The position numbers and the translations under genes were made by a program. DNA of 64,000 bases. Source: Ornithodoros turicata (taxonomy: Eukaryota > Arthropoda > Arachnida > Ixodida > Argasidae). The stretch covers positions 1,240,001 to 1,304,000 of the forward strand of contig NW_026999355.1 in the NCBI RefSeq assembly GCF_037126465.1, read 5' to 3'. The notes under the pieces were generated by a model. The model did no database searches and was not told where the DNA came from. It saw only the letters and a list, made by a program, of their open reading frames with translations. Positions 1-11,100 of the stretch are shown piece by piece (positions within the stretch are counted from its first letter, which is position 1; each line of letters opens with the position of its first letter).

Positions 1-57
1 TTTTCGAGTAACGGGCACACGTCTGCATGGCCAGCACGATAACCACTGAGCCACGGG
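1..57 (-). repeat. tRNA-derived SINE head, fragment
   Basis: On the minus strand this reads as the 5' tRNA-like head of the SINE family arrayed at 25-29.6 kb. The complement of the box A region (ccactgagccacgggagctg) is present and closely matches the array units. Box B and the body are missing because the window starts here. It directly abuts the upstream flank of the first U1 gene; the second plus-strand U1 gene also abuts a SINE fragment. Confidence 0.55.
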
Positions 58-382
58 AGCTGGTGGGACTTGCACCGTTTGGACTAGTGACTCTAGTTTG
101 GACAAGTTCACAGAGTACAGCCCAATCGAAGACAGCTAATATTTCTTGACGGGCTCTCGTCTACCATTGAGGATGCCGTAATTGCCGTTACAGCATTACG
201 CTCCTGAAAATTCGCAAATTTAAATAAAAAACATATCAACTACAACAAGTGCCATCGTTGCACGTAGAATTATTAAGAATGCGCATTTCAAAAATGTGGT
301 TCTTCCCCCTGTAGCTGTACCATACACCTTTCGATTTGCATACAGTTGTCTCTTGGGGGCAGCTCGCGATACAAGCGCCTGC
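58..382 (+). promoter_or_regulatory. U1 snRNA 5' flank with conserved proximal element
   Basis: About 320 bp upstream of the U1 transcript is shared with the plus-strand copy at 30.92-31.22 kb and, in reverse complement, with 5357-5615. The most conserved block, 20-60 bp before the start, contains tttgcatac and a ttgggggca block followed by ctcgcgat. That position fits an arthropod proximal sequence element (PSE) recognised by SNAPc. In this copy the block reads atttgcat, identical to an octamer motif. Assignment as PSE is by position and conservation only. Confidence 0.6.
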
Positions 383-546
383 ATACTTACCTGGTGTCGG
401 GTAGCCTATGATCAATGAGGTAGGCTCCCCGGGTGGAGATCAAGGCATTGCACTTCGGCTTGGTTGAATCCCGCCACTTCCCCAAATCGGGGTAGATGGG
501 ACATGTAATTTTTGGTAGTGGGGGCTTGCGTACGCGCTCGCCCCCA
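383..546 (+). ncRNA. U1: U1 spliceosomal snRNA
   Basis: U1 snRNA base-pairs with 5' splice sites as part of the U1 snRNP in the nucleus. The transcript starts with ATACTTACCTG, which contains the splice-site-recognition sequence. Stem-loop I has GATCAATGAGG, the U1-70K-binding loop region. Stem-loop II has ATTGCACTTC, the U1A-binding loop. The Sm site AATTTTTGG lies at 507-515, followed by a GC-rich terminal stem (gggggcttgcg...cgctcgccccc). The length of about 164 nt equals the usual U1 length. An upstream PSE-like block and a downstream 3' box are present, so this copy looks functional. Three more copies lie in the window. Confidence 0.93.
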
Positions 547-551
547 TTTCT

Positions 552-570
552 GTCGAAGTAGAAAAGCAGA
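552..570 (+). terminator. snRNA 3' box
   Basis: The sequence ends in aaaagcaga, matching the metazoan 3' box core AAARNNAGA, and lies 6-24 nt after the mature U1 3' end. All four U1 copies in the window keep this motif. It directs Integrator-dependent 3' end formation of Pol II snRNAs. Confidence 0.7.
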
Positions 571-1313
571 TTGTCGGATCACGAGCCTGCTGCTGCGGGT
601 AGACAGCGGGGTTTCGGGAACCTGAGCGTAACCGAAAATGCTCACCGTCCGTAAACCGAGTCGTAAAAAATATACCGGTTTTCGTATAGCTGTTCAGCAA
701 CGGATAACAAATACATTCTGTATACACACACGAACTACGCATGAGTGCAGCAGGAGCAGCCGCATTGGACTTCGCACTGCACTTGCTTCGTTCCACATTG
801 TAGCGAAGGCGGAAAAAAAATACGAACTCTGTGTTAGAAACCCTGCGCCCTTCATGATACACATGCGAGCGTGGTTGTTGAACAAAAGTGTTAAACAAAA
901 ATAGTTTAAGCGGAGGCGCGAATGATGTTTTTAATATAGCAATTCGCGCGGTCTGCCAGTAGTACTTAAGATTATAGGCAGAGCCGAGTACGCTTACGGT
1001 TCCTGTCCCTCTCCATGTTGTTAGATACGAGTTTGCCGTACGTTGACTGCGCACTTTGTGTCTGTTCATAGCCGTTTTCTTCATCGTCGTCTTTTCAATT
1101 TCAAGCCACCAAGGCGTACAGGCTACATTTCTCGGAGGAATGCCACTATTCAGGACAGTAGCCAGCTATTGCTTTATTTGAGTGTCAAGAATGTGGACAG
1201 TACTGACTTTGGAAAGCTGCATGGCGGTTCCTCTTCCTGCCTTTCCGACGTTTGTGGGTGCGTGCGAGGAAGCCTTCAACGGTAACGTCACGATCAGTCT
1301 CGAATTATGCGTC
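571..1313. other. U1 downstream flank and unassigned sequence
   Basis: Positions 636-715 (aaccgaaaatg ... ggttttcgtatagctgttca) are duplicated downstream of the second plus-strand U1 gene, where two MITEs interrupt them. From about 720 to 1313 I recognise no gene. Open frames here are short and lack family motifs. Confidence 0.4.
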
Positions 1314-1560
1314 AGTGGTACGATATGTATGATAGTTTGCTGGCAGTACACGAATAGCAGTTTATTTTTGTTTTAATGATGTTTTAGAGTCCCGAAAAGT
1401 AGGCATGCGATTTAGAGCGGCTCCCTAACGAGCTGGGCATTGACCATGGGCCAAGCAATCTTGTTGTACTAAAGGGTCGAGAGTCTAGTTGATTTAAACA
1501 CACTAGGAGTAGCTCTGGAATGTCTGGAATGTGAGCAGTGAAGAACAACGTGTTCTAGAC
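1314..1560. repeat. Dispersed repeat; paralogous empty site of the LTR element at 37.2-38.3 kb
   Basis: This roughly 250-bp segment is about 90% identical by eye to the two segments flanking the miniature LTR element (37130-37163 and 38315-38540). Here the sequence runs gtatgatagtttgctggcag without interruption; GTTT at 1335-1338 is the unduplicated target. The copy therefore shows the pre-insertion state. Confidence 0.8.
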
Positions 1561-1959
1561 AATTCAAGTCACCACAATGAAGGAAGCTTGGTGAGTCCAC
1601 ACGTGGTAACTGACCAATAAGACACCGAGGAGCATTCGGTGTGTTAACGCAGCGACACGTTTTTGAGTGATCTCTTTCTGTTGATGTTTTGTGTGTCCTG
1701 GCTTGTGCATTTTTCCATGGGTGAAGTAATTGCTTTCAAGTGTTTGCGATGACCAGTAGCCTGCTAGACTTTCGCGGGACACTGTCTACGGCCATATTGC
1801 GTGTCGAATCATTCTTGCTAGCCCAAGTGACAAATGTCCCTCACGGGTCCATTCCATCGTTTCAACAGTAGGATGAAAGCGTTCTTGAGCTGAGAGCTAC
1901 GTCACCCGAGGGTTCCCTCAAGGTCTTGGGTTTCATTGATGTTAACGGCAAAAGCATCC

Positions 1960-3300
1960 CGTTCCTTCCATTGTAAGCTATCCTTGCCGTCATAGCGGTG
2001 TCTAAGGCACATGTTCGTCTCTGTTCTTCACGAGGCCATCATGCACCGTCTTCAGAAGTCGATAATTAAAGGAAGGTTAGAAGCATACGTAGAATTATTT
2101 CTTATGGTTAGGACCGTAACAGTAACCGCGCTACCAGCACCCTCAGACGCCTCACACGAGGAGCACCCTCAAGGTAGCGTAGTTTCTCCCCTCCTGTTCA
2201 ACGCAGCTCCATCTGTCATCCATGTGGGAATTCGCATCACAACCATCCTAACAAAATTTATTATATACGCAGATGACATATGCATGCTCTTCCAAGGCTG
2301 TTCTACAGGGAGAATTTAAAACCCTGCCCAAGTAGTCCTCAGCCAGGTGGTTGAAAACCTCCTATCCAAGGGGCTTACCATCTCCACTTCAAAAACAGTC
2401 ACTTTGGTCTGTACCCCACCAAGAAAACACCTTGGCAGCAGTTGAACCCCTGTACGCAATAAGTGGAAAACTCCCAAACCGAGAAAAGGGGCCTGATCTG
2501 ATTGGCCGTCCCATTGACACACATGCATTTCCTTTCTTTTACGCGGCCGGTAGCGGGCCAATAAATTGCAATATGGTCATACATTTCCTTGGGCAGGTAT
2601 ATACTGGTATGTGGAGGGTATTGCAACAAAAATAGTAAAAAGGGGATAAGTCGACATATCCCCTTATTGCATACACAGGTTCAACTATCCACGTCTTATC
2701 GCGTCGGCAATAACACTCTACCAAGAGATCCACGGGTCCGATACCTTGGAGTAATATTCGACTCCAGACTCCAATGGCCATCCCAAGTAAACGGAATGGT
2801 GCAGAAATGCACTCCCCTGCTAAACATACTCAGACGTCTTTATGGTAAAACTTGGGGAAGCCACTCGCGACACATGATCATTCTATGTAAGAGTCTCAAT
2901 TTGAGTCGGTTTAATTATGCTACTCCGTTCATGGAACCCTCGATGCACGATTGGTAATCACTGAAACATTTCCACCGTGCAGGCATCAGAATCGCACTGG
3001 GTCTCCCAAAATATTCCGAAATAGACGCCGCATTTCTCGATGCCCCCGAGATACCACAGAGTGTAAGCGCGGAACGAACGTACTCGCCATAATTGACAGG
3101 ATCTACAATGCATCATCTGTTTTCAGCGACATCGTCAGCCTATCAAAATGCCCGAGCACAAAGACCGGCTCGTTAACAAAGTTCTATCGAAAAAAGAGTC
3201 GCGATCACTCCTGCCCCATCACTGATTCAAACCCCACCCCCATGGAGGGAGTACATCCCAAAGTTAACCACCTAGGTACCATGCACCCGTAGCAAAAGAA
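1960..3300 (+). pseudogene. Degenerate I-group LINE reverse transcriptase relic
   Basis: Fragments of a non-LTR reverse transcriptase appear in shifting frames. Around 2010-2100 is a decayed motif A helix (VLHEAIMHRLQKS). At 2168-2200 is motif B (PQGSVVSPLLFN), and at 2263-2290 the catalytic YADDICML box. Downstream, VRYLGVIFDSRLQW (about 2727-2775) and the thumb region follow, then LGLPKYSEIDAAFLDAPE near 3000-3050. The order and motifs match the better preserved I-group elements at 16.3-18.6 kb and 55-60.5 kb. Frameshifts, stops and a 0.24-kb insertion make it non-functional. Confidence 0.75.
2441..2685. mobile_element. Small inverted-repeat (MITE-like) insertion in the RT relic
   Basis: Reverse transcriptase homology stops at about 2440 (RKHLGS) and resumes at about 2680 (VQLSTSYRVGNN). 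The intervening segment has imperfect inverted ends, cctgtacgcaataag and cttattgcatacacagg. It is flanked by gttgaac and gttcaac, a near-identical 7-bp direct repeat. This fits a MITE with a short target-site duplication; the family is not recognised. Confidence 0.5.
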
Positions 3301-5040
3301 GCACAGCGCGTGCCGTAATGTGGTCCAATGTTATTGGTCTCTGCGCTGAATTAAGGCTTCGGTTCCACTCTTCTCTCGCATGTCGTAGTTCTACACCTGG
3401 TTTGCAGGGGCGCCACCGCCTCGTGACTCGGCCTCGAAGACCCTCGCGCCGGTTCTCCTAAAGGTCCTTCTGCTAATCACTTATCTCTTTTTTACTTGTA
3501 TAATGAAGGTCGCTCGCAGCAAAAGGGGACTTACAGTCGACTCTCGTTTACGTGACATCCAGGCTTCCTGGAGGGAATGTATGGATAGCTGGACATTCGG
3601 ATAGGTGAAACTCTGAGGCTTTGCAAACTGAAATTCGTTTGCACTGTCCCTGTTCAGATGTCACGTGATCTAGATTAGCGATGCCCGCAACGGTGTCGAC
3701 TGTTATTTGTACAGTGTTAAAGGGGAGAGCACGCAAGTGCATTACACGGGGTCGAAATCAAGGGGTGCCATACCTGGTGATGATGATGATGAGTTTTTAT
3801 CGACGAATGAGCGAAGCGATACCCGGTGACCTACGTGAAAAATGTTTGCCATTACAAGAGGTTTATGAAACAGTTTCTTGCAGCCACTTTGAACCCCTTT
3901 GTACGTAGATGGTTCGCAAGTGGGAATTGTTGCATAAACCATTTGGAACTGCAGGCATTTTTCACCTGGGGTCTCAGTATGACAGCAGTATTCGCACAGA
4001 TTTGAGCTGGAAGAAAGGGAACATATTCGGCTGAAGACGAAATCCTCCACTGCAAGAAACAACGACAAAAAGGGAACATAAATAGGGAGGAATACTGCAC
4101 CTATACGTGTAAAAGAGACGATATACTTATGTAATAGAGCGACGAACAGTAGGAATACCGAAAGAAAACAAGAAAACGAAATGCCGGGTAAGTGAAGGTA
4201 CACTCATAGACACGCGGACAGTATACTTGGTTTACTTGACTTACAAACACAGTTTTTGAATTCTTCCGTCCTTTTTGTTCCTCGTGTAGCCGAGCAAGCT
4301 AAAAAGCCATCATGACAAATGCGTGTGCATCGTTATTAGCAGAATGAAAATTCATATTGCTGAAACTCCTGGGATATGCATGTAAATATGCAGCAAAACA
4401 CGTAGACTCATGTAGTGAAATTTGTAGCATCAGGTTTGAAACAGATCAGTTTTCGTGCGACTGCGACATCTTCTGAAGATACTTTACCCTCAGTGCGAAT
4501 AATAAATTGTCAAATAGAACACGTTATCAATTCGCATACATCAGGTTCTGCTTCCAACACCTGTTCCTGATCCGTCGCAATGAACTCTACCTCGCATACC
4601 GTCTCTACCGCATACCTCGCGATGAAATCATCTCGTTTATGTTGATGTTAGAAAAAACATATATATAAAAGAGCTACGGAAATATGCTTCTCAACGTACA
4701 CCCCTGCTGAAGAAAACATGACACGCGTGAAACAGAAAAAAAATATTCAGTATGCATATGCGCAAATACGTAACAGATGACAATAGTCGTTTGTACGAAT
4801 TGAAACGAGCTTCAAGAAGAAAGTTCCGCGTGAGATGTACTTTGCAAGATTTTGCAAGTAGAACCATCCATTCATTTGCAATAACGGGACTTTTTTTTTT
4901 TTTGGAAGGGGGGGGGGGGAGCAAATGTCTGGGATCCGCTCCTGAAAGGTCTAAATATCTCCTTAGGGGATCAAGACGAACCTGTAGTCAGCCCATTTTG
5001 TGCCTTTCATGCTACATGTATACTTTATCATGCTCTTCGT
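3301..5040. other. No recognisable gene
   Basis: Mostly unique, AT-leaning sequence with a short (gat)n run near 3779-3794 and a T/G homopolymer tract at 4889-4919. I see no conserved protein motif, RNA gene or paired terminal repeats. Confidence 0.3.
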
Positions 5041-5192
5041 TGTGACGTTCGTTGGCGGTGACGCAACCGGGCGCAACGGCGAAGGGTCTCTGCCCTCAGG
5101 ATACTTCCGTTGTTGCTGGAGCAATTCGACAACTGAAGACCTTCCAGCCCCATGCAAGTAATCCATATTCTGCTTTTTAAGTTCGACAGAAA

Positions 5193-5356
5193 CGGGGACG
5201 AGCGCGTACGCAAGCCCCCACTACCAAAAATTGCATGTCCCAGCTACCCCGATTTGGGGAAGTGGCGGGTTTCAACCAAAACGCAGTGCAATATCTTGGC
5301 CTCCACCCGGGGAGCCTGCCACATTGATCACAGGCTTCCCGACACCAGGTAAGTAT
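5193..5356 (-). ncRNA. U1: U1 snRNA, minus-strand copy (probable pseudogene or variant)
   Basis: Reverse complement of a complete U1: the 5' end ATACTTACC lies at 5356-5348, followed by stem-loops I and II. Differences from the 383-546 copy fall in the Sm region (AATTTTTGG remains) and in the terminal stem (ggggacg in place of gggggcg). Loop bases also differ (gatcaatg is changed to gatcaatgtgg). A 3' box (5169-5187) and the PSE-like upstream block (about 5370-5415) are both kept. Substitutions in paired regions suggest a diverged variant or pseudogene, but promoter and 3' box could still be active. Confidence 0.75.
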
Positions 5357-5615
5357 GCCGAGGCTTGCATCGCGAGTTGCCCCCAAGGGATCGCAGTATG
5401 CAAAGTGAGAGGTGTTTGCTGTTGCGACAGGGGGAAATCCACGTAGTTTCAATGCCGCTCTCTTCATTATTGCTACGTGCCAGGATGACACTTGTTGTGG
5501 TTAATCTGTTTCTTATTTAAACTTGTGAATTTTCAGTAGCGTAATGTTGTAACGGTCATTATGACAGCCTCGAAGGTAGACGTCAGCCCATCAAGAAATA
5601 TTAGAGCTGTCTCGA
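5357..5615 (-). promoter_or_regulatory. U1 copy 5' flank with PSE-like block
   Basis: Read on the minus strand this matches the 5' flanks of the two plus-strand U1 genes over roughly 250 bp. It includes ctttgcatac and cccttgggggcaactcgcgat just upstream of the transcript. The deeper flank (cttgatgggctgacgtctacc) is more diverged. Confidence 0.55.
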
Positions 5616-5759
5616 TTGGGCTGCAGGGCCTGCAAAAGGGGGGTGGGCAGCCGGGAATGACGGCCCGGGGCCTGAGCCCCTTCAGCACGACGGAGACATA
5701 TGAGAAGGGGTCCCAGGCAGGACTCATCCCCGGGACCCGTAATTTCTCTCGCCAGCCCA

Positions 5760-6275
5760 TGCTGGGCTGTACTCTGTGAATTAGTGCAAGCGCTGCAACC
5801 TCCCGCATTAGATTCAACGGAACTGCGAACCTTTGCTCTACACTCGACCATTTGTTTGGGAAAAGTGCCGTGGGAGTTCAGCACGAGTTCACAAATAATG
5901 CTTGGCCGTACTGTGTGAACTATAGTGCAGGCGGTGCGAGTTCCCGCATTCGATTCAACGGATGTGTAAACTTTTGCACTACACTCGACCATCCGATTGG
6001 AAAAGTGCCGTGGGAGTGCAGCACGAGTTAACAAAAAAAGCTGGGCTGTACAGTGTGAACCAGTGCAAGTTCCCGCATTCGATTCAATGGAAGTGCAAAC
6101 CTTTGCACTACACTAGACCATTCAATTGGGAAAACTGCAGTGGGAGTGCAGCACGAGTTCACAAAAAAAAGCTGGGCTGTATCGTACGATTGGGCTCTAT
6201 ACTCTGTGAACTAGTGCAAGCAGTGCAAGCTCCCGCATTCGATTCAACGGAAGCGCAAACCTTTGCACTACAACA
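5760..6275. repeat. Minisatellite, about four 130-160 bp units
   Basis: The block gtgcaag...ctcccgcattcgattcaacgg recurs near 5785, 5925, 6065 and 6215. Each copy is followed by tttgcactacactcgaccat and gtgccgtgggagttcagcacgagttc. Units are diverged and vary in length. The open frames across it are by-products of the repetition. Confidence 0.8.
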
Positions 6276-6479
6276 ACATCAACAATTATATTTTGACGAT
6301 GAAGTGGGGACGTTTTGAAACGGCGTTCGATGAAATGGGCAGACACCATTTTACAGCACAGTGTGGATATAACCGGGGCGCGGACAATTGCTAACCAGAT
6401 AATTGCTCACCAAAAACTGCCGAGGCCGGACAATGGCCCACCACAGAGCCATTGAAGCCGGACAATTTCTCACCGCTTT

Positions 6480-6884
6480 TCCAGTTATATGGTAATTTTA
6501 TTTCGCGTTTTTTATGTGATGCGATTTTATTTCGCATTTATGACGCCCTTATACTTTTTTATGTTAGCTGAACTTCTTTTTTGGCTTTCTTAGGTTGCTC
6601 CAAATAGATATAGGAATTCCACCAGTGAAGAGGGCGAGGCGAGAGGTTGCCCACTTGCAGGCACGCCTGAAGCGTCTTTGTCAGGACTGTACCTGCGTCA
6701 CCAGGATCTTCGAAGGCACGTAGAAGCCGGGGGGAGATGCATCTGCTTCCGAAGCCAGAACGATGATGAAAATAAATACTACGTGGTTCCAAAAGTACGC
6801 TTGTCTTTGGGAGCAGAGCTACGCTTTGTCGTCCACGAAGAAGGTCAAGAACTTGCAAGGAAGCAGACGAGCTGGTGATGATGG
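6480..6884. other. Unassigned segment inside the inverted-repeat element
   Basis: AT-rich sequence, then a pyrimidine tract ending in ttggctttcttag at about 6592. After that comes about 280 bp of GC-balanced sequence with open frames of 60-90 codons. The layout could be an exon behind an acceptor site, but no family motif is visible. Confidence 0.2.
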
Positions 6885-6979
6885 ACATCCATAATTAAAA
6901 TGGAGAGACCGAGGGACAAGTCGTATTGTGACCGTGTTGTTTATGTGTTCCTTAGTCTCTGGGTTTTAATTATGGATGT
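6885..6979. mobile_element. 95-bp MITE
   Basis: The ends acatccataattaaaa (6885-6900) and ttttaattatggatgt (6964-6979) are perfect inverted repeats of 16 bp. Pairing continues imperfectly inward (agagac...gtctct). The size and near-complete fold-back fit a miniature inverted-repeat element; no clear target-site duplication was found. Confidence 0.6.
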
Positions 6980-7311
6980 AAGAACTCGACGTTTGCGGGA
7001 AGCGTTCAACCCAAGGGGATGAAACTCGCGAGTTCGCTTGCGGACTAAAGTGAGGCGCTGCGAGCTTTTCGCGTCATCAGACGTCATGAAACGTCAGAAT
7101 TTTTACGTCGAAGCGCGAGTTCTGAACCGTCACGAGCCCATTGGCTCCTGTGGCCGCTCTCCCGGTATGCGAGCGCTCATGGGTTGGTTTGAAATTTTGA
7201 ACTTTCCTTGGCGCGCTCAAGGTTGCGACGCCGTGTCGGCGGTGCCGGAGCAACTCGACGGAAAGTTTCGAAATGTGTTGGGTGCAGCAGGGACGCAAGC
7301 AAAGCATCTAT

Positions 7312-7360
7312 GACACTAAAAACCATCCAAAGCGTACCGCTTTGGATGGTTTTTAGTGTC
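7312..7360. repeat. Perfect 23-bp hairpin with 3-nt spacer
   Basis: The arm gacactaaaaaccatccaaagcg (two overlapping parts: gacactaaaaacc and accatccaaagcg) at 7312-7334 is exactly inverted at 7338-7360, separated by tac. There is no mismatch in 23 bp. It immediately precedes the downstream flank of the truncated U1 copy. Confidence 0.85.
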
Positions 7361-7425
7361 CTAAGGGTCGTCTGCCCTCAGGATACTTACGTTGTTGCTG
7401 GAGCAATTAGACAACTGAAGACCTT

Positions 7426-7580
7426 GTATCACCAACTGTAGGATGGAACAAGCGTTAGCTTGCCCACATCACGCTTCAAAAATAGATCGCAAAACAGCAA
7501 CCGCCTGAGATCCCTCAGAAGCCTTCATTGGGATCGCAAGCGCCACCTGTGGCACGCAAGGGCTCATGGCAACTTACCTT
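7426..7580. mobile_element. 155-bp dispersed repeat inserted in U1 flank
   Basis: The downstream flank of the minus-strand U1 copies is continuous at 5100-5160 (gaagaccttccagcccc). Here it is split, with acctt at both borders (7421-7425 and 7576-7580), a 5-bp target-site duplication. The insert includes ctgtaggatgg and cacatcacg-ttcaaaaatag, which recur at about 24370-24480; a shorter match is near 20186. The class is unknown. Confidence 0.5.
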
Positions 7581-7630
7581 CCAGCCCCATGCAAGTAATC
7601 CATATTCTGCTTTTTAAGATCGACAGAAAC

Positions 7631-7759
7631 GGGGGCGAGCGCGTACGCAAGCCCCCACTACCAAAAAATGCATGTCCCAGCTACCCCGATTTGGGGATGT
7701 GGCGGATTTCAACCAAAACGCAGTGCAATGTTTTGGCCTCCGCCCGGGGGGCTTGCCAT
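7631..7759 (-). pseudogene. U1 snRNA, 5'-truncated copy
   Basis: Matches the U1 3' stem, Sm region (aattttttgg variant) and stem-loops II-III in reverse complement. Homology stops at about 7759, so the splice-site-recognition end and stem-loop I are missing. The 3' box is present at 7606-7624. It cannot yield a functional U1. It lies inside the 6.56-kb inverted-repeat element. Confidence 0.85.
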
Positions 7760-7767
7760 GTATTGGC

Positions 7768-7801
7768 ACCGGAGCGGAAGACCAGCCACAGAGCCACGGA
7801 G
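7768..7801 (-). repeat. SINE head fragment
   Basis: agagccacggagctg resembles the box A end of the tRNA-derived SINE units. The fragment sits between the truncated U1 copy and the LINE. Confidence 0.35.
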
Positions 7802-8033
7802 CTGTTCAGAAAAAAATTATTAACAGGTATTCTATTTACATCACCTGAAGGTGGCACTCTTTAACACACAAAACCGAAACCCCCAAAACAAGAAAAAAAC
7901 ATTCTATCTATGTACATTCTATCTATGTAGTCACACACAAAATTGTCCCACTACAGTTTTGTTTTTTGTGATGGCTCCTAAGAATCATGATTAAAACCCT
8001 ATGACAAAAAGGAAATGAGTGGCATGAACAAGT

Positions 8034-11000
8034 TTATCCAGGTTGAAATGGGAAACGGCCAGCTTTCCTACAGTAACAGGGTTCCTTTTGTAGCACTCGT
8101 ACTTTCCCTCCTCTGACTTGCACTAGAGGCTGCCACTCCCACTCTTTCCCAAAGTTTATTTCATCCATAACTCGGAAGCGGTTATGTAAAAATTGCTTAA
8201 AGTGCTGGGTGACAATATTCATTATGTAGCTGATAGATACAAAAGGGCGATTTTGCCTGGTGTCACGACATCGCTCTTGCCATAGAGCTTCCTCGGTTAG
8301 CGCGGTAAGAAGCACTCTTAGTCTCTTTCTTGGTGTGGTCCAATCCCGAGAAGAAAAACCAGCAGGGAGCTGAAGATTATAGGGGTGGACATCCGTGACC
8401 ACGTTGCACGAGCCACTGAGCACTCTCGAAACACATGTTGGACAGTTTCCGTACTCAGGCAATGAACACCTTCATCTGTATGTGTGATGCCAAACTGTGT
8501 GAGTCGATCTCGTGTGGGTAGGACTTCCCAAGCCGCCTTCCACCTTGAGTCTTGTACGTTTCCTGGCAACCACGATGCTGACACTGCCCTCCAGTTATGT
8601 TGCTGTCGTTCTTCTATCGCTTCCTCATTGGAAATTCTTTCTCCTAGCTCTGTAGCCGTCGTTTTGAAAATGTCTATATTCGGGTCCAGGGTTTTTATTT
8701 TCTTGTAATGGTGTACAAGCAAAGCGTAGTGTTGGGTCGGTGTCTCTGTCTTGCTGGACTTCTTCCATGTTTCAGCTTGGAGGACAAACCTCCCCAACGG
8801 TCTCAGCAAATATCGTGCTAAAGCTGCAGGTGGTCCCTCAGTCTCGAGAGTTTGGAGCAGGCGTTTTAGTGCCAACGTACGAGCGTTGGTACCTAAGTGT
8901 GGGAGACCTTTTCCTCCTGACTTCGGGGAACAATGTAGGAAACGCCGTGCTACTAGCTCTGTAGAGTAATCCCAGAAGAAACCGAAGACCAGAGAGTGAA
9001 AAGTTCTCACTATGTTGTTAGACGGCACGCATACCCGTGCCAAATGCCAGCATTTTGAAAAAACAGCCGTTTTTACGAAATAGGCTTTTTCGTTGAACGA
9101 GAAAGAAATTTTTTTTTGTTTCTTGGATACATTCTCTAATGTGACGAAGCTTGTCCAACCAGTTTTCTTTTGCCAAGCCATCTCTGTTGAAGATGAGGCC
9201 CAATATCGTTATCGTCTCACACCTCTGTATAGGAAGTTCTCTTGCATCAAAGTTTCCAACTGAGAGTAAGTTGCACTTCCTCATATTTAGTTCTGCACCT
9301 GTGAAACTGGCGAAAAGCTCAAAAAGGTGAAGAACCGCATGCACTGAGTCTGCATGTAACACGAAGATGGTGATGTCATCTGCGTATACCGCGGTCTTCC
9401 ACGCTATTTGGCCAGGGACCGGTAGTCCTCGCACAGATACAGAGTTATTTAGCATTCTAAGCATTGTGTGTCCCAAAAAGAAGTGCTGCTCATTGACTTG
9501 TGTATGTTGTTTGGATGCATTGTACGAAACTCGATGGAAAATTGTACATCTGAAGTAGATCGAAAAGATAGGTATGTGTTACCTTATCGAACGCTTGTTT
9601 CTGATCTAAGGAGAGGACTGTGTCTCAAACATGTCCCGAAACATTGTGGTGAGAAAGATTCGTAGTTTTGGCCAGAATACCTTGTAGAAAAGGTTTGGCA
9701 GACCGTCTGGCCCTGGGGACGATCCTGACCGCATGTTTTTGATCACCACCTCCAGTTCGTCATCGTTTATCGGGCTTTCAAGCGCTTCTTTACTTTCTTG
9801 CGAAAGGTGAGGTAGTAAGTCTGCTACATAGTCTGGAATATTTGTTACTGACTTTGCTGAAAATTGCTCCTCTGCATGTCGGAGGAAGCCTTCTTGATCT
9901 GCCTGTGTTATATCCCGTACTGCGCTTGCGTCATGCTGACTTGTCGGGTCCTGCCACCTTGTATGGCTAAAGTATCGGAGCATTCTGCTCCACCTACATG
10001 TTGCGATCTGGCATATTCGAGCTTTGCTGTCATTGTGGATGTTCGGAGCACTTCGAAGTATTGTGCTTTCAGCTGCCTCAAAGCCGCCTGTGCTAAAGTG
10101 CATTGAATGCCTCCTCTTCGGACTATTCGAATTTTCATTGCGATGTCACGTAGCTCTTTTGTGCGTTGTTTTGCCTTAGCCTTCCCAAGCTCGATGAAAA
10201 GCTCTTGCAAATCATCTTTTATGCTTTTCGAATTCGTTAACGACGGAGGTGTTCCTATAAGGCGTTCAGTTAAAAAGTCATTTACTGTGGCCACTACTTC
10301 CTGGTCACATAACAAAGCGTGCGAGAGCCTCCATGGTTTCCTTTCCGAGGCCCTTCCACTTGGTATATTAAAGGTTGTTACAACGGCTCTGTGGTCAGAT
10401 ACATACGTCCCAGTGATCGAGGTCTCGAAGACTTCACAGTCTCGCGCACAACTTGCTACCTCTTCAGTTGCATATATACGGTCTAACGGAGAACTGCTGG
10501 TTCCACGAGACCACGTGCTCACAGAGCTATTGCCTTTGATTTTCCGCCAGATGTCTTTCAATGTAAATTGATCAATGATGCAAACTAGCTCTTGACTGTT
10601 CCAAATCGGGCAGCCTTGACCTTGCCCCGCAACGTCTAAAGTGCTATCTGTCACGCAGTTGAAATCACTTGCCAAAATGAAATCTTGGTGATCTAGCACA
10701 AAACCATCGAGATCCGCAAAGAAAGCATTGGTATGTGCTGACTGAGCTGGAGCAGAAATGTTCAAAATTCGCAACTTTCTCCTGGCACATCTGATATCTA
10801 CAGCGATAATCCGGCCGTCAGTATGAGGAACAGCAAATGCTTGAGACTGGAGAGACCTGGTTAAGATGACAACTGCTACGCCCGTACACCGACTGGACGC
10901 CAAACTAAAGAAACAATTCACTCTAAAACGTTCCTTAAAAGTCTCTACCTGATGCACACCGAAAAAGTTTGTCTCCTGTAAAAGCAAGATGTCTAGACGC

Positions 11001-11100
11001 ACACTCCGTGCAAAACCCATCACTTCAGTTTGTTTTTCAAGGTTGCTAAAACCTTGAACATTCAGCGTTCCGATTCGTAAAAACATTACAATAAAGGAGA
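8034..11100 (-). pseudogene. LINE ORF2 relic: APE endonuclease, RT, C-terminal zinc knuckle
   Basis: The APE-type endonuclease (about 11090-10400) shows IGTLNVQGF, LLLQETNF, SDFNCV and SDHRAV. The RT begins with SGSSPGPDGLPNLFYK (about 9700) and motif A (DQKQAFDKV, about 9590). The YADDITIF box follows at about 9400. Motif B (the usual QG-PLSP block) is absent between 9480 and 9540, indicating an internal deletion. The C-terminal part (9181-8318) ends in HCLSTETVQHVFREC. The reading passes through at least four frames (11194-9908, 10103-9606, 9476-9018, 9181-8034). Confidence 0.75.

Noticed and set aside
5700..6318. Open frames across the minisatellite (up to 147 codons)
   Set aside because: They follow the repeat units and show no conserved domain.
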